Assembly (NCBI RefSeq): GCF_014196205.1
Contig: NZ_JACIDE010000027.1
Span: forward strand, 1-42,015
DNA length: 42,015 nt
Direction: 5' to 3'
Origin: Anoxybacteroides voinovskiense
GTDB taxonomy: Bacteria > Bacillota > Bacilli > Bacillales > Anoxybacillaceae
A program made the position numbers and the translations under genes. Shown here piece after piece: positions 28,204 to 36,406 of this stretch (its first letter is position 1; each line of letters opens with the position of its first letter). A model generated the notes under the pieces. The model ran no database searches. It was not told where the DNA came from and saw only the letters and a program-made list of their open reading frames with translations.

Positions 28204-29382
28204 TTATAGTCGAGTCGATAAGTCATAAATATCGCCATTGCGTTTTTTGACGATCGGATGGAGCGGAAAATGCACGTAATCTTTAAAACCGATGACTTCC
28301 GCCAGTTCATGGTTTGGCAGCTGAATCCATTCGCCGACTTTATAGACGCGCGATTTGTCGATAAAAATGCGTAAAATGTTCGGATCGATTTTTTTGCCGC
28401 TTTGCTTCCACACTTCTTCGACCGCTTCAAACGATAGGCGGCTTTCCTCTTTGACATAGCCCCCCACTAATTCGTCGTATAGTTGGGCAAGCGCAATAAT
28501 GCGGCCAAATAAGTGGATTTGCTCTTTTTGCTTTTGGCTCGGAAGCCCTGTACCGGCATATTCTTCATGATGGTCGAGAATGCCGAAAATAATGTTTTTT
28601 CGCCGGCAGTGTGGGGAAGCCGCAATCATTTCCACCGCTAAGCGTAAATGATCTTTGATTAGCTCTTCATCGCGTTTGCCGCTATTTAAATAATGAATGA
28701 ACTGCTCTTTTGGCACTCCTGTAAACCCGATATCGGCAAACAGCGTCGCCAATGCTAGGTCAAGCAGTTCTTCATCGCTTAGTTCGAGCGCCGTGCCAAT
28801 CATAACGGAAAGGCACATCGTATTGACACTATGAACGACAAGCACATCGTGGTATTGGTACATTCGTTGAAAAAGCGATAAAATCGTTTCATCGCTGGCA
28901 ATCACGCGGTTCAATTGCTCATTTAGTTGCTTCATTCGATTTAACATTCGCGGCGAATCAAATGTTTGGATACACACGTTCCACATCGGCATCAATACGT
29001 TCGGATGAAACGCCTGAAAAAAGCGGTCTTGCCCGCCATCGGTGACGCGCTTTCGTTTGGCAAGCTGGTCATCGTACATTTCCATCGAGAGCGGAAGATT
29101 AGTATATCGCTGATGAATCGTTAAAAGATGACGAAACTGTTCGTAAGCTTCTTCCCCATGTTCTTCTTTCCACTGTCGAAATTGCTGTAATTTCTCTTCC
29201 GACTCGGCTACAAGCAGCGGATAGTCAACTGGAAAATGTTTACGCAAATGCCCTATGACAGATTCTGTCATTTTTTTATATTTACGGACAAACAACAATC
29301 CGTCCGGGCGGTAAATCGGATGTAATACGATATCGTTCATGCGCAGTTCACGTACTGTTTTTACTTGATATACAACGTCCAT
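28204..29382 (-). CDS. Degenerate HD-GYP domain protein
   Basis: Protein of 392 aa. Residues 1-50 form a small N-terminal module seen ahead of HD-GYP domains (VRELRMNDIVLHPIYRPDG); residues about 165-345 form the HD-GYP domain. The first His is in VVHSVNTM (H184), the later HLRLAVEMI (H245), DHHEEYAGTGLP (270-281) and QLYDEL (D303) are kept, but the HD dyad reads A216-D217 (LFADIG), and GYP is GLP-like. HD-GYP enzymes degrade c-di-GMP; loss of the dyad His suggests no or altered catalysis. I chose ATG 29382 with AAGGGG upstream rather than TTG 29403. No B. subtilis counterpart comes to mind. Confidence 0.8.
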   Translation of the reverse strand: MDVVYQVKTVRELRMNDIVLHPIYRPDGLLFVRKYKKMTESVIGHLRKHFPVDYPLLVAESEEKLQQFRQWKEEHGEEAYEQFRHLLTIHQRYTNLPLSMEMYDDQLAKRKRVTDGGQDRFFQAFHPNVLMPMWNVCIQTFDSPRMLNRMKQLNEQLNRVIASDETILSLFQRMYQYHDVLVVHSVNTMCLSVMIGTALELSDEELLDLALATLFADIGFTGVPKEQFIHYLNSGKRDEELIKDHLRLAVEMIAASPHCRRKNIIFGILDHHEEYAGTGLPSQKQKEQIHLFGRIIALAQLYDELVGGYVKEESRLSFEAVEEVWKQSGKKIDPNILRIFIDKSRVYKVGEWIQLPNHELAEVIGFKDYVHFPLHPIVKKRNGDIYDLSTRL

Positions 29383-29417
29383 ACCCGTTAGCCCCTTAAA
29401 CAACCCATTTGCTATTT

Positions 29418-29446
29418 ATTATAGCGGATGGACGCTAGAAAGAAAA
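29418..29446 (-). promoter_or_regulatory. Candidate promoter of the HD-GYP-like gene
   Basis: Minus strand: TTTTCT (29446-29441), 17-base spacer, TATAAT (29423-29418), ending at the stop of the upstream pyruvate-kinase-like gene. The -35 is poor, the -10 perfect. Confidence 0.5.
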
Positions 29447-31228
29447 CTACGTCATCCCTTGTTGGGACATATAGCGCGCAATCGTTTGTTGCCTTTTTTC
29501 GTACGCTTCTTCTTTTTCAAGAATGTGTGAAAGCATTTCGACCGCTTCTAAAATATAAGTTCCTTTGTTGAGCATAATACATTGAGCGGTTTGCCCTAAC
29601 GATACATCGGAAATTTCAGCACGTGCCGGCATCCCTTTTTTCGCTAAACTTTCTAACACTTGCGTCGCCCAAATCACCGGAATATGCGCCGCACGGCAAA
29701 GCGCCAAAATTTCTTGTTGCACGATCGACATATGTTCAAATCCTACTTCAATCGCTAAATCGCCCCTCGCAATCATGACGGCAAACGATGGCAGTTTCAG
29801 CCCTTCCAATAAAATTCGGGCAAGGTTGTGAAGGGCAGCACGCGTTTCGATTTTTGCGACGACCGTGAGATGCGGTGCGCCGTGCTCTATTAACAAGCGG
29901 TGAATTTCTGCCACATCTTTTGGAGTATGAACGAACGAAAGCCCAATCATATCGGCATGCTGGCAAATAAACGGAAGGTATGACAAGTCTTGATCTGTCA
30001 GCGAAGATACATTTAAATGAATGAGCGAATCCGGAAGATTCAGTCCCGCACCTTCTTTGAGCGTTCTCGGCTTTTTCCCAGTGGAAACAACTTTCGCTTC
30101 CACGTACTCGTCTGTCACTTGTTGAATTATCGCAAAAATTTTCCCATCATCGATATACAACCGATGTCCGACGCGAACGTTACGAAACGCTTTCGGCAAC
30201 GTCGTCGTCATTTTTACCGCATCAGCAGGCGCCGCATCTAAGTGAGTTTCCTTGAAATAAATTTTGAGAGAAGTTCCTTGTTGAACAGGAATTTTCATTG
30301 GAATTGGCATCACCGAACGCACAAATAGACGATGGCAAGGATGAGTGAACACCGTCCGCGCTTGTAAATAAGCGGTCTTTTTCAACATGACTTTTGCACA
30401 TGTTGGACTAATTGTTTCGACGACTTGTAACACTCTGCGCCGCCCACGCATATCTTGGAATGACAAGTTGTCTCCAACCGTCAACACGATTTCTTCTTTT
30501 GCAGTTGCTTCGATGACGAACGCTAACCGTCGGTCATCAACCTGTGGCGGCTTGCCGATGGAAAAGAGCCCGATGAGCGGTGCTTCTGTTTTTTTGACTG
30601 CCAGTTTCAGCGGACGTTCTTCGCCAACTAGTCGTTTTACACGAATTTTCGGGCCGGGTAAATCCATATAAATGCGGCAACGCTTCTCTCCATGTCCGTG
30701 CTGTCGCAGCCGTTCTTCCGCTTGGCGAACGCAGTCGATCATTTTTGCCCAGACAGCGGGGGTATAGTACGCGCAATTAATGCGGGCAATGTCCATGCCG
30801 CGCCGCAATAGTTCTTCCATTTTTTCTGGTTCGTGAACGATTTGTTCATCTAACGTCACCATAATGCGCGTACACCTTCCGTCCCGCGCGTTGCCTAACG
30901 CGATGGTTGCCCGCTCCTCAAGCAACTGGTGTGCTTTACGGCAAGTAATGTTACTCCCTAATGTTGGGGAAACGTGCATCCACTGCAATAAAAGCGACAG
31001 CCGAGAAAGCACGTGCGATTCGTATCCAAAAAGCGACAGCCCCTTTTCTTCCAATGCGCGGACGAGCGATTCGGAGATCGTTTCTTTTGCGTATAAATAA
31101 GCGAGTAAATTGTCGCGGCTTTCTTCATATGCAAGCGGAAATTGCTTGCTTTTGTTCATCGTGCGCTCGATGATTGTTTCATACGTGCGAATCAACGTTT
31201 CTTTTAGCTGATTATCGAACCCGTCCAC
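29447..31228 (-). CDS. Atypical pyruvate-kinase-like protein
   Basis: Protein of 593 aa, GTG start at 31228 behind GAGGTGA. Residues 1-115 are a helical extension of unknown type. From about 120 a pyruvate kinase barrel begins: RIMVTL, R149-x-N151 (ARINCAYYTP, with Ala in place of the conserved Ser and Tyr for His), D189 in MDLPGPKIR, a large B domain about 205-395, GAGLNLPD, K459 and E461 (AKIETRAAL), D490 in IARGDLAIEVGFEH, T522 in WATQVLESLAKKG and MLNKG. The usual C-terminal allosteric domain is absent: the chain ends about 35 residues after the barrel. So most catalytic residues are there, but the phosphate-binding RxNxS turn is changed. It could be a catalytically altered or metabolite-sensing paralogue. 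It is followed by the HD-GYP-like gene, 65 bp on. Confidence 0.75.
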   Translation of the reverse strand: MDGFDNQLKETLIRTYETIIERTMNKSKQFPLAYEESRDNLLAYLYAKETISESLVRALEEKGLSLFGYESHVLSRLSLLLQWMHVSPTLGSNITCRKAHQLLEERATIALGNARDGRCTRIMVTLDEQIVHEPEKMEELLRRGMDIARINCAYYTPAVWAKMIDCVRQAEERLRQHGHGEKRCRIYMDLPGPKIRVKRLVGEERPLKLAVKKTEAPLIGLFSIGKPPQVDDRRLAFVIEATAKEEIVLTVGDNLSFQDMRGRRRVLQVVETISPTCAKVMLKKTAYLQARTVFTHPCHRLFVRSVMPIPMKIPVQQGTSLKIYFKETHLDAAPADAVKMTTTLPKAFRNVRVGHRLYIDDGKIFAIIQQVTDEYVEAKVVSTGKKPRTLKEGAGLNLPDSLIHLNVSSLTDQDLSYLPFICQHADMIGLSFVHTPKDVAEIHRLLIEHGAPHLTVVAKIETRAALHNLARILLEGLKLPSFAVMIARGDLAIEVGFEHMSIVQQEILALCRAAHIPVIWATQVLESLAKKGMPARAEISDVSLGQTAQCIMLNKGTYILEAVEMLSHILEKEEAYEKRQQTIARYMSQQGMT

Positions 31229-31313
31229 TATTCTTCACCTCAGTTCGTGAAGTAGAAAAAAGATGATTATATATATTCTTCGGAAATAAAGAAAATGAGT
31301 AAATGTCAGTTTG

Positions 31314-31326
31314 TTGACAGTGTCAA
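31314..31326. promoter_or_regulatory. Palindrome with back-to-back -35-like elements
   Basis: TTGACAGTGTCAA is a perfect 13-bp palindrome between two divergent genes; each half is a consensus -35. Leftward, TTTACT follows after 17 bases. Rightward, no good -10 stands at the right distance; the nearest strong -10 (TATAAT, 31367-31372) is too far. It could also be a regulator site. Confidence 0.4.
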
Positions 31327-31417
31327 TATTTTAGGAAACACTCTATCTTTTCCGTATTATTTTTTTTATAATTTTTTTAAAGAAATATTATTTTTAGCAA
31401 TGTGGAAGTGAGGCGCC

Positions 31418-32503
31418 ATGGTTCAGTCTGTCTTATCTAATATTTGCATCTTACTGCTCGTTTATTTGTGTATTCAAACGATTTATTTTCGAAAAAACGA
31501 TTGGACATTTCTTACTCCTAGAAGAGTAAAATGGCTTCATATTTTATTTGTATCGTTCGGCACGGTTGCGATGTTTTATACACCAATTTTCATCGGTGAC
31601 TATCGCTTTGATTTACGTACGATTCCTGTCACGTTTTTGGCGTTGCTACAAGGACCTAGCTACGCGATTCCTGCGCTAGTGATTGCTTCTAGCTGGCGCT
31701 GGGTATTGGGAGGAAGTGGGGCTGTTCCCGGCATTGTCTTTGGACTTATGTTGCCAACCATTTTGGCGCTATATTTGCATCGGTGGAGCGCTATCAAACG
31801 TTTTTCGTACGTGCATTCGTTTTTTGCATTTACTGCTTTTTGGCTTCTGTCCGATTTGCCGATCATTTTTCTCGTTCCTTCCGGATGGGAAGCGTTTAAA
31901 CAAATAGCACCAATCCGTTTTTTTTCGTTTCATCTTGGGGCAGCGCTATTGTTCTTTTTCGTTCGGTTAGCCATTCACCACGTTCAGTTAATCCAAAAGT
32001 TGCGCTTTTATGCCGACCATGACCCGCTCACGCATTTATACAATATGCGAAAATTCGTGGAAGTCGTCAACGAACAGCGGACGCCTCGTTATCTTGCGAT
32101 GATTGATGTCGACTTTTTTAAACACATTAACGATACGTACGGGCATCAAAATGGGGATGAGGTGTTGAAAACGCTGGCGCAAATGATTCGGACGTTCGCC
32201 CCAGACCGCATGGTGGCTGGGCGCTATGGCGGGGAAGAGTTTATTGCCTGCCTTTCGGTGGAAAAAGAAACGGAAGCAGTGGAGTTACTCAACCGCTTGC
32301 GAACCGCGATTGAACGGCGCACTTTTTTTACGATTGACGGCCAGCCGCTCCCTCCCATCACCGTATCGATCGGCGTCGCCCCATTCAACTGCAGCAACCG
32401 CATCGAAAAAGCAATCGAACAAGCCGACCAATATTTATACATCGCCAAACAAACAGGGAGAAATAAAGTGGTGTGGGGAGAAGTCGCTGAACAAGTGAAA
32501 TAA
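31418..32503 (+). CDS. Membrane diguanylate cyclase (5TMR-LYT plus GGDEF)
   Basis: Protein of 361 aa that should make c-di-GMP from two GTP. The N-terminal 190 residues have about five to six transmembrane helices and the 5TMR-LYT signature: FDLRTIP followed by LQGPSYAIPALVIAS and WRWVLGG. The GGDEF domain starts near 205 (DHDPLTHLYN), carries the metal-binding D in AMIDVDFFKHIND and the active site G271-F275 (GGEEF). No RxxD product-inhibition site is seen in the expected place (FAPD there). ATG 31418 with GTGAGG upstream. It is divergent from the pyruvate-kinase-like gene and followed by a terminator. Confidence 0.88.
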   Translation: MVQSVLSNICILLLVYLCIQTIYFRKNDWTFLTPRRVKWLHILFVSFGTVAMFYTPIFIGDYRFDLRTIPVTFLALLQGPSYAIPALVIASSWRWVLGGSGAVPGIVFGLMLPTILALYLHRWSAIKRFSYVHSFFAFTAFWLLSDLPIIFLVPSGWEAFKQIAPIRFFSFHLGAALLFFFVRLAIHHVQLIQKLRFYADHDPLTHLYNMRKFVEVVNEQRTPRYLAMIDVDFFKHINDTYGHQNGDEVLKTLAQMIRTFAPDRMVAGRYGGEEFIACLSVEKETEAVELLNRLRTAIERRTFFTIDGQPLPPITVSIGVAPFNCSNRIEKAIEQADQYLYIAKQTGRNKVVWGEVAEQVK

Positions 32504-32548
32504 AAGGAACTAACCGCTTTCACAAAACAGGCGGTAGTTCCTTTTTTT
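32503..32548. terminator. Terminator after the diguanylate cyclase gene, probably bidirectional
   Basis: AAAGGAACTAACCGC / GCGGTAGTTCCTTT, 14 pairs with one bulged A, followed by seven T residues rightward and TTTTATTT leftward. Confidence 0.88.
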
Positions 32549-32605
32549 CTCTCGCTAAATATAGATCTCCTCTCTTTCACCTTCGGCAGAAAAGAGCGCT
32601 GTCAA

Positions 32606-32917
32606 TTATGCTTCGACAGAGAGAGCTACTTTGTATGAGAACATCTCGTTTCCAAGCACAAAATCAAGTCGTTCTCTGTCTTTTTGCTCATGCGCCTTGC
32701 GAAACGCCTCACTTTTCGTCCAAGCGATAAAAGAATCTTTATTTTCCCATGTAGTGCACACGCGCACTTCGTCATGGTCTTCAAGCCCCTCTGTTACGAG
32801 TAATTCTAAACGAATAAACCCCGTTGATTGTTCAATTCCTTTTCTTTCTTTAAACCGCTCGACTAGTTGCGGAGCATATCCTTTTTTTACGCGAATCGCA
32901 TTTGTTACTACATACAC
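32606..32917 (-). CDS. IsdG/HmoA-type heme-degrading monooxygenase
   Basis: Small ABM-fold protein of 103 aa. The catalytic triad of IsdG-type heme oxygenases is present at the right spacing: N6 in VVTNAIRV, W66 in FIAWTKSEAF and H76 in RKAHE. Such enzymes open the porphyrin ring of heme and free iron in the cytoplasm. The start is GTG 32917, seven bases after GGAGG. It is the last gene of a six-gene leftward operon with an iron/heme ABC importer, which supports heme as substrate. B. subtilis HmoA/HmoB are the nearest known relatives. Confidence 0.87.
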   Translation of the reverse strand: MYVVTNAIRVKKGYAPQLVERFKERKGIEQSTGFIRLELLVTEGLEDHDEVRVCTTWENKDSFIAWTKSEAFRKAHEQKDRERLDFVLGNEMFSYKVALSVEA

Positions 32918-32944
32918 GGTTATCCCTCCATTTCAGATGTTAGG

Positions 32945-33991
32945 TCATTGCTTAGCTACAGTAAACGCATCTGCACTGACTTTTTGTCCTTTATATGCAA
33001 CAGCGTACACAATAGATTGGTCTTCAGCAGCTGCTGTTACCAATGGAACAGTAATAGTAGCTGCTGTTTTATCCTCGCTCAACACAACGTTTAACGGAGT
33101 TACTTCTGTTTCTGTGCCGCCGTTAATTGTCATCGTAATTTTTATATCATCAACACGAAGAGAGGCAACAGGAATATCAAAATATAACGTAACCGTTCCA
33201 TTGTTTGATTCGACAAAATCTAGTTCTGCCACTGGCGGAGCAATTAATTCATTGTATACTTCTAGTAAATCGTTATATTCTTTCGTCAAATCCGTTTTAA
33301 ACACATTAGAAAGTTTATTCAATAGCGGACGCATGATATCTAACGCTTTTTTCGCCTCTGCTAGTTTCCCTTCCCCTAATGCACCTGTAGCTTGAGACAA
33401 TTGCTTATTCACTGCAACATCGTTCGCATATTGGCTATATAGCGTTTTATTGCTATTCAATTGTTGTAAAAAAACTTTTCGCACGTGTGAGCCATATACT
33501 TTGCTATACAACTTTGCCTGTTTCTCAGTTAAGTAACCGCCTAGCTTCTCATAAGCGCTTTGCAACGCATCTATATCTTCATTTGCGATCGCTTCTTGTA
33601 GTGCTGTTTTCGCTTTTTCGGATGATTCCCACGCGTTGTAAGCATTCATATATGGAACGACGCGTTCTGTAATATATACTTTATAAGCATAGTCCAGCTC
33701 TTTTAAATATTTCGCTTTCATTTTCCCACCGGATTTTTGGACTGCTTTTTTAGCATTTGCATAAAGCGTGTTCGCCTTACTATATTCAACCATAACGGCT
33801 GACTTACTTGGAAGTTTTCCTGTTTTCGCCACTGCATTAACATACGTTGTATACGCTTTTTGCATTTGCATTTTTGCATCATTGACGACTCTTGCTACAT
33901 TTGTCGCTGCTTCAACCGGATTCACGGAAAGTAAAGCAGCGAAAACCATTAGGCACAGCATTGCCAGCTTCATTCCTCGTTTCAAGTTCAT
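32945..33991 (-). CDS. Secreted SbsC-like helical protein
   Basis: Protein of 348 aa with a type I signal peptide (basic head, hydrophobic 8-21, cleavage near VEA-A at 28). Residues about 29-230 are helical and resemble the N-terminal module of the S-layer protein SbsC: NVARVVNDAKMQMQKAY, then a YSKANTLYANAKKAVQKSGG helix and a late ALGEGKLAEAKKALD. In SbsC this module binds the secondary cell wall polymer. Residues 235-348 form a beta-rich Ig-like domain as in S-layer proteins. It is much shorter than SbsC (about 1,100 aa). No transmembrane anchor or sortase motif follows. Its place in a Fur-controlled heme operon, 24 bp after the HugZ-like gene, suggests a surface role in heme or iron capture; that is inference. 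Confidence 0.75.
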   Translation of the reverse strand: MNLKRGMKLAMLCLMVFAALLSVNPVEAATNVARVVNDAKMQMQKAYTTYVNAVAKTGKLPSKSAVMVEYSKANTLYANAKKAVQKSGGKMKAKYLKELDYAYKVYITERVVPYMNAYNAWESSEKAKTALQEAIANEDIDALQSAYEKLGGYLTEKQAKLYSKVYGSHVRKVFLQQLNSNKTLYSQYANDVAVNKQLSQATGALGEGKLAEAKKALDIMRPLLNKLSNVFKTDLTKEYNDLLEVYNELIAPPVAELDFVESNNGTVTLYFDIPVASLRVDDIKITMTINGGTETEVTPLNVVLSEDKTAATITVPLVTAAAEDQSIVYAVAYKGQKVSADAFTVAKQ

Positions 33992-34015
33992 AAAGTAGCG
34001 CTTCTCCCTTCACTC

Positions 34016-34525
34016 TTATATTTTTCCGCCACTTCGGCGCTCGACAACAACATGCGTAAACTGCGTTCCTTGCACATTAACCTCAAACGCTTCGCCAAAT
34101 CCCGCCACGTAACGCCCTGCCACAGGGGTAAGTTTAAATAAATACATATCAATCGTTCGCAACAATCTCATTAGCGCAGAACCGTGAATATGTTCGAATT
34201 TCGCAAAAATGTCACCTTTTCCATCGTTTCCGACACATTCAGTGGTGCATTTAAAACGAACACGCTCTCTTGCAAATAGGTTAGGAGAGTCTTTTTCATC
34301 CGCAAGCATCATCACTGAAATGTAGCTATTGTCTTCGATATAGCGAAAATGCTCCGAAATTTTGCTAATAAAGATATAGAAGTGACCTTCATGAATCACA
34401 AAAGGAGCATAACTAATAAACGGATCGCCACTTTCATCCACTGTACTAATGACCATCGTTTTACATTGATTCAAAAATTGTAGATATTTCTCTCTTTTTG
34501 ATTCTAGACCAAGCTGCTTTTGCAT
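34016..34525 (-). CDS. HugZ-like heme-utilisation protein (PNPOx-like fold)
   Basis: Protein of 169 aa with a pyridoxamine-phosphate-oxidase-like split barrel: MVISTVDESGDPFISYAPF, then FYIFISKISEHFRYI and SPNLFARERVRF. The C-terminal LFKLTPVAGRYVAGFGEAFEV is the HugZ pattern. HugZ-type proteins bind and degrade heme in Helicobacter and Campylobacter. The ATG at 34525 has GGAGGG six bases upstream and is preferred over a longer frame. With an IsdG-type enzyme in the same operon, two heme-handling proteins are encoded together. Confidence 0.8.
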   Translation of the reverse strand: MQKQLGLESKREKYLQFLNQCKTMVISTVDESGDPFISYAPFVIHEGHFYIFISKISEHFRYIEDNSYISVMMLADEKDSPNLFARERVRFKCTTECVGNDGKGDIFAKFEHIHGSALMRLLRTIDMYLFKLTPVAGRYVAGFGEAFEVNVQGTQFTHVVVERRSGGKI

Positions 34526-34560
34526 AACCACCCTCCTCACGCATAATCCCTCTTCTTCAC

Positions 34561-35352
34561 CTATGGAGAAACAACGAAATCTTGTTTTTTTCTAATCGGG
34601 ACGAAAAATGGTTTATGCCTGTCATAATAAATTTCCACATCAATATCAAAAATTTCTTGGAACATTACTTTGCAAATAACTTTTTTCGTATCGCCATCGT
34701 AACGAATATGCCCATCTTTTAGAGCGACAATCCTATCGCTGTATTGAGCTGCTTGATTAATATCGTGAAGCACCATCACAATCGTCATCCCGAATTGTTC
34801 ATTTAACATTTGAACAAGTTCCATTACTTCTAATTGATGGGCAATGTCTAAGTAAGTCGTCGGTTCGTCCAGCAACAATATGTCCGGCCGCTGGGCAATC
34901 GCCATTGCAATCCACGCTCTTTGCCGCTCCCCACCCGATAACGACTGTAAAAATCGATACTCATACGCTTGTAAATTTGTTACTTCTAGCGCCCATTGAA
35001 TGATTCGCTCATCTTCACCATCTAGCGATTGAAACCACCTTTTATGAGGGTTTCTTCCAAACTCCACTAATTCTCTTACCGTAATGTCGATTGTATGGTT
35101 TTGAATTTGCGGAAGCATCGCTAACTTTCGAGCGAGAGCTTTTCGACCTAACGTTTGGATTTCCTTGCCGTCTAATAAAACCGTCCCGACCATCGGTTTG
35201 AGAAGATGAGAGATGATGCGAAGCAGCGTCGATTTTCCCGAACCATTCGGACCAATTAAACTAATAATTTCCCCTCTTTTAATCTCTAAATTTATCTCTT
35301 CAAGTGCAAAAGACTCTGAGTGCCTGTATGAAAGATCGTTAACTAAAAGCAC
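34561..35352 (-). CDS. Iron/heme ABC transporter ATPase (FecE/FepC family)
   Basis: Cytoplasmic ATPase of an iron-chelate or heme importer, 263 aa. Walker A is at 34-42 (GPNGSGKST), Q-loop around PQIQ (81-84), signature LSGGE at 138-142, Walker B from 159 (LLLDEPTTYLD), and the H-loop VLHDINQAAQYSD. GTG start at 35352, seven bases after AGGGGG, overlapping the permease gene by 14 bp. The substrate is not readable from the sequence; neighbours point to heme. Confidence 0.9.
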   Translation of the reverse strand: MLLVNDLSYRHSESFALEEINLEIKRGEIISLIGPNGSGKSTLLRIISHLLKPMVGTVLLDGKEIQTLGRKALARKLAMLPQIQNHTIDITVRELVEFGRNPHKRWFQSLDGEDERIIQWALEVTNLQAYEYRFLQSLSGGERQRAWIAMAIAQRPDILLLDEPTTYLDIAHQLEVMELVQMLNEQFGMTIVMVLHDINQAAQYSDRIVALKDGHIRYDGDTKKVICKVMFQEIFDIDVEIYYDRHKPFFVPIRKKQDFVVSP

Positions 35353-36388
35353 GCATTTTCCCCCTCTTATGGAGAATATATAGAAAGAACGGTCCTCCTA
35401 GAAAAGAAAGTAATAAGCCGACAGGCAATTCAATAGGATCAAACCAACTACGTGCAATCGTATCTGCTAACACAAGAAACATTCCGCCTCCTAACGCAGA
35501 CAATGGCAAAACAAAACGATCATCATTACCAACAATCATTCGCAATATATGCGGAATAACAAGCCCTATAAACCCTATTAATCCAGACACACTGACGGCA
35601 ATACCAGCTAACAACGTACTAACTACAATTAAGAAAAAACGAGAGCGTTCTACATGATGTCCTAATAATTTCGCCACATCATCTCCTAAATGGAGAATCC
35701 GAATATGCTTAATCGCAAAAAGGGATAAAATTAATGCTGGAATCCCATAGGTTAATAGCAATTTCGCTTGATCCATTGTTGCACTGCCAATGACTCCCGC
35801 CATCCACGGAAGCACTGCTTGCACACGGTCACTATAAAGTAGCATAATCGCACTCATGCTGGCGCCGATTACGGCATTGACGGCTACTCCGACTAAAATA
35901 ATTCGCTCAACAGAAGCACCCCCTTGCCATGCCAGTGCATAAATCAGCATCGCTGTCAAAAAACCACCGATAAATGCAGCGATCGGTAATAGCAAAATAT
36001 ATTTTGGCAACAAAATCGTAATAATGACCGCCATCAAAGCAGCGCCTGAAGATACCCCGATGATTCCCGGATCTGCTAGCGGGTTTTTCATTACTCCTTG
36101 CATAATCGTTCCGGAGACAGCTAAACACATCCCCACTATGATTCCTACAATCGTCCGCGGCAGACGCAAATCCCATACAATCGTATGGAGCATGGAATCT
36201 TTTGTCCCCGTAATCCCTTCCCATACTTCCTGAAGGTTTAGTTTCACACTACCGGTAATGACAGAGTATAACGAAACAAACACAATAGATATGAGTAAAA
36301 AAACGAACGCACCTATTCTCCTTTTTCGATAAGGATGTTCTTTTTCTCCTAGTATAATTTCTTCTTTGTTAAGAGGCCTTTCCGCCAT
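35339..36388 (-). CDS. Iron/heme ABC transporter permease (FecCD/BtuC family)
   Basis: Membrane channel subunit, 349 aa. A polar N-terminal stretch of about 24 residues is followed by about ten transmembrane helices. FecCD landmarks: LRLPRTIVGIIVGMCLAVSG near the N-terminus, NPLADPGIIGVSSGAAL, and late GLIGFIGLVIPHILRMIVG with D-R-RFVLP-type end (NDDRFVLPLSALGG). ATG 36388. Only one permease gene is present, so the channel is probably a homodimer, as in BtuC. It is 18 bp after the binding-protein gene. Confidence 0.9.
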   Translation of the reverse strand: MAERPLNKEEIILGEKEHPYRKRRIGAFVFLLISIVFVSLYSVITGSVKLNLQEVWEGITGTKDSMLHTIVWDLRLPRTIVGIIVGMCLAVSGTIMQGVMKNPLADPGIIGVSSGAALMAVIITILLPKYILLLPIAAFIGGFLTAMLIYALAWQGGASVERIILVGVAVNAVIGASMSAIMLLYSDRVQAVLPWMAGVIGSATMDQAKLLLTYGIPALILSLFAIKHIRILHLGDDVAKLLGHHVERSRFFLIVVSTLLAGIAVSVSGLIGFIGLVIPHILRMIVGNDDRFVLPLSALGGGMFLVLADTIARSWFDPIELPVGLLLSFLGGPFFLYILHKRGKMRAFS

Positions 36389-36406
36389 CTTTTGAACCCC
36401 TCTTGC

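Noticed and set aside
31304-31319. TGTCAGTTTGTTGACA as a TnrA/GlnR site
   Set aside because: The TGTNA and TNACA halves are separated by 6 instead of 7 bases, so it does not fit the consensus.
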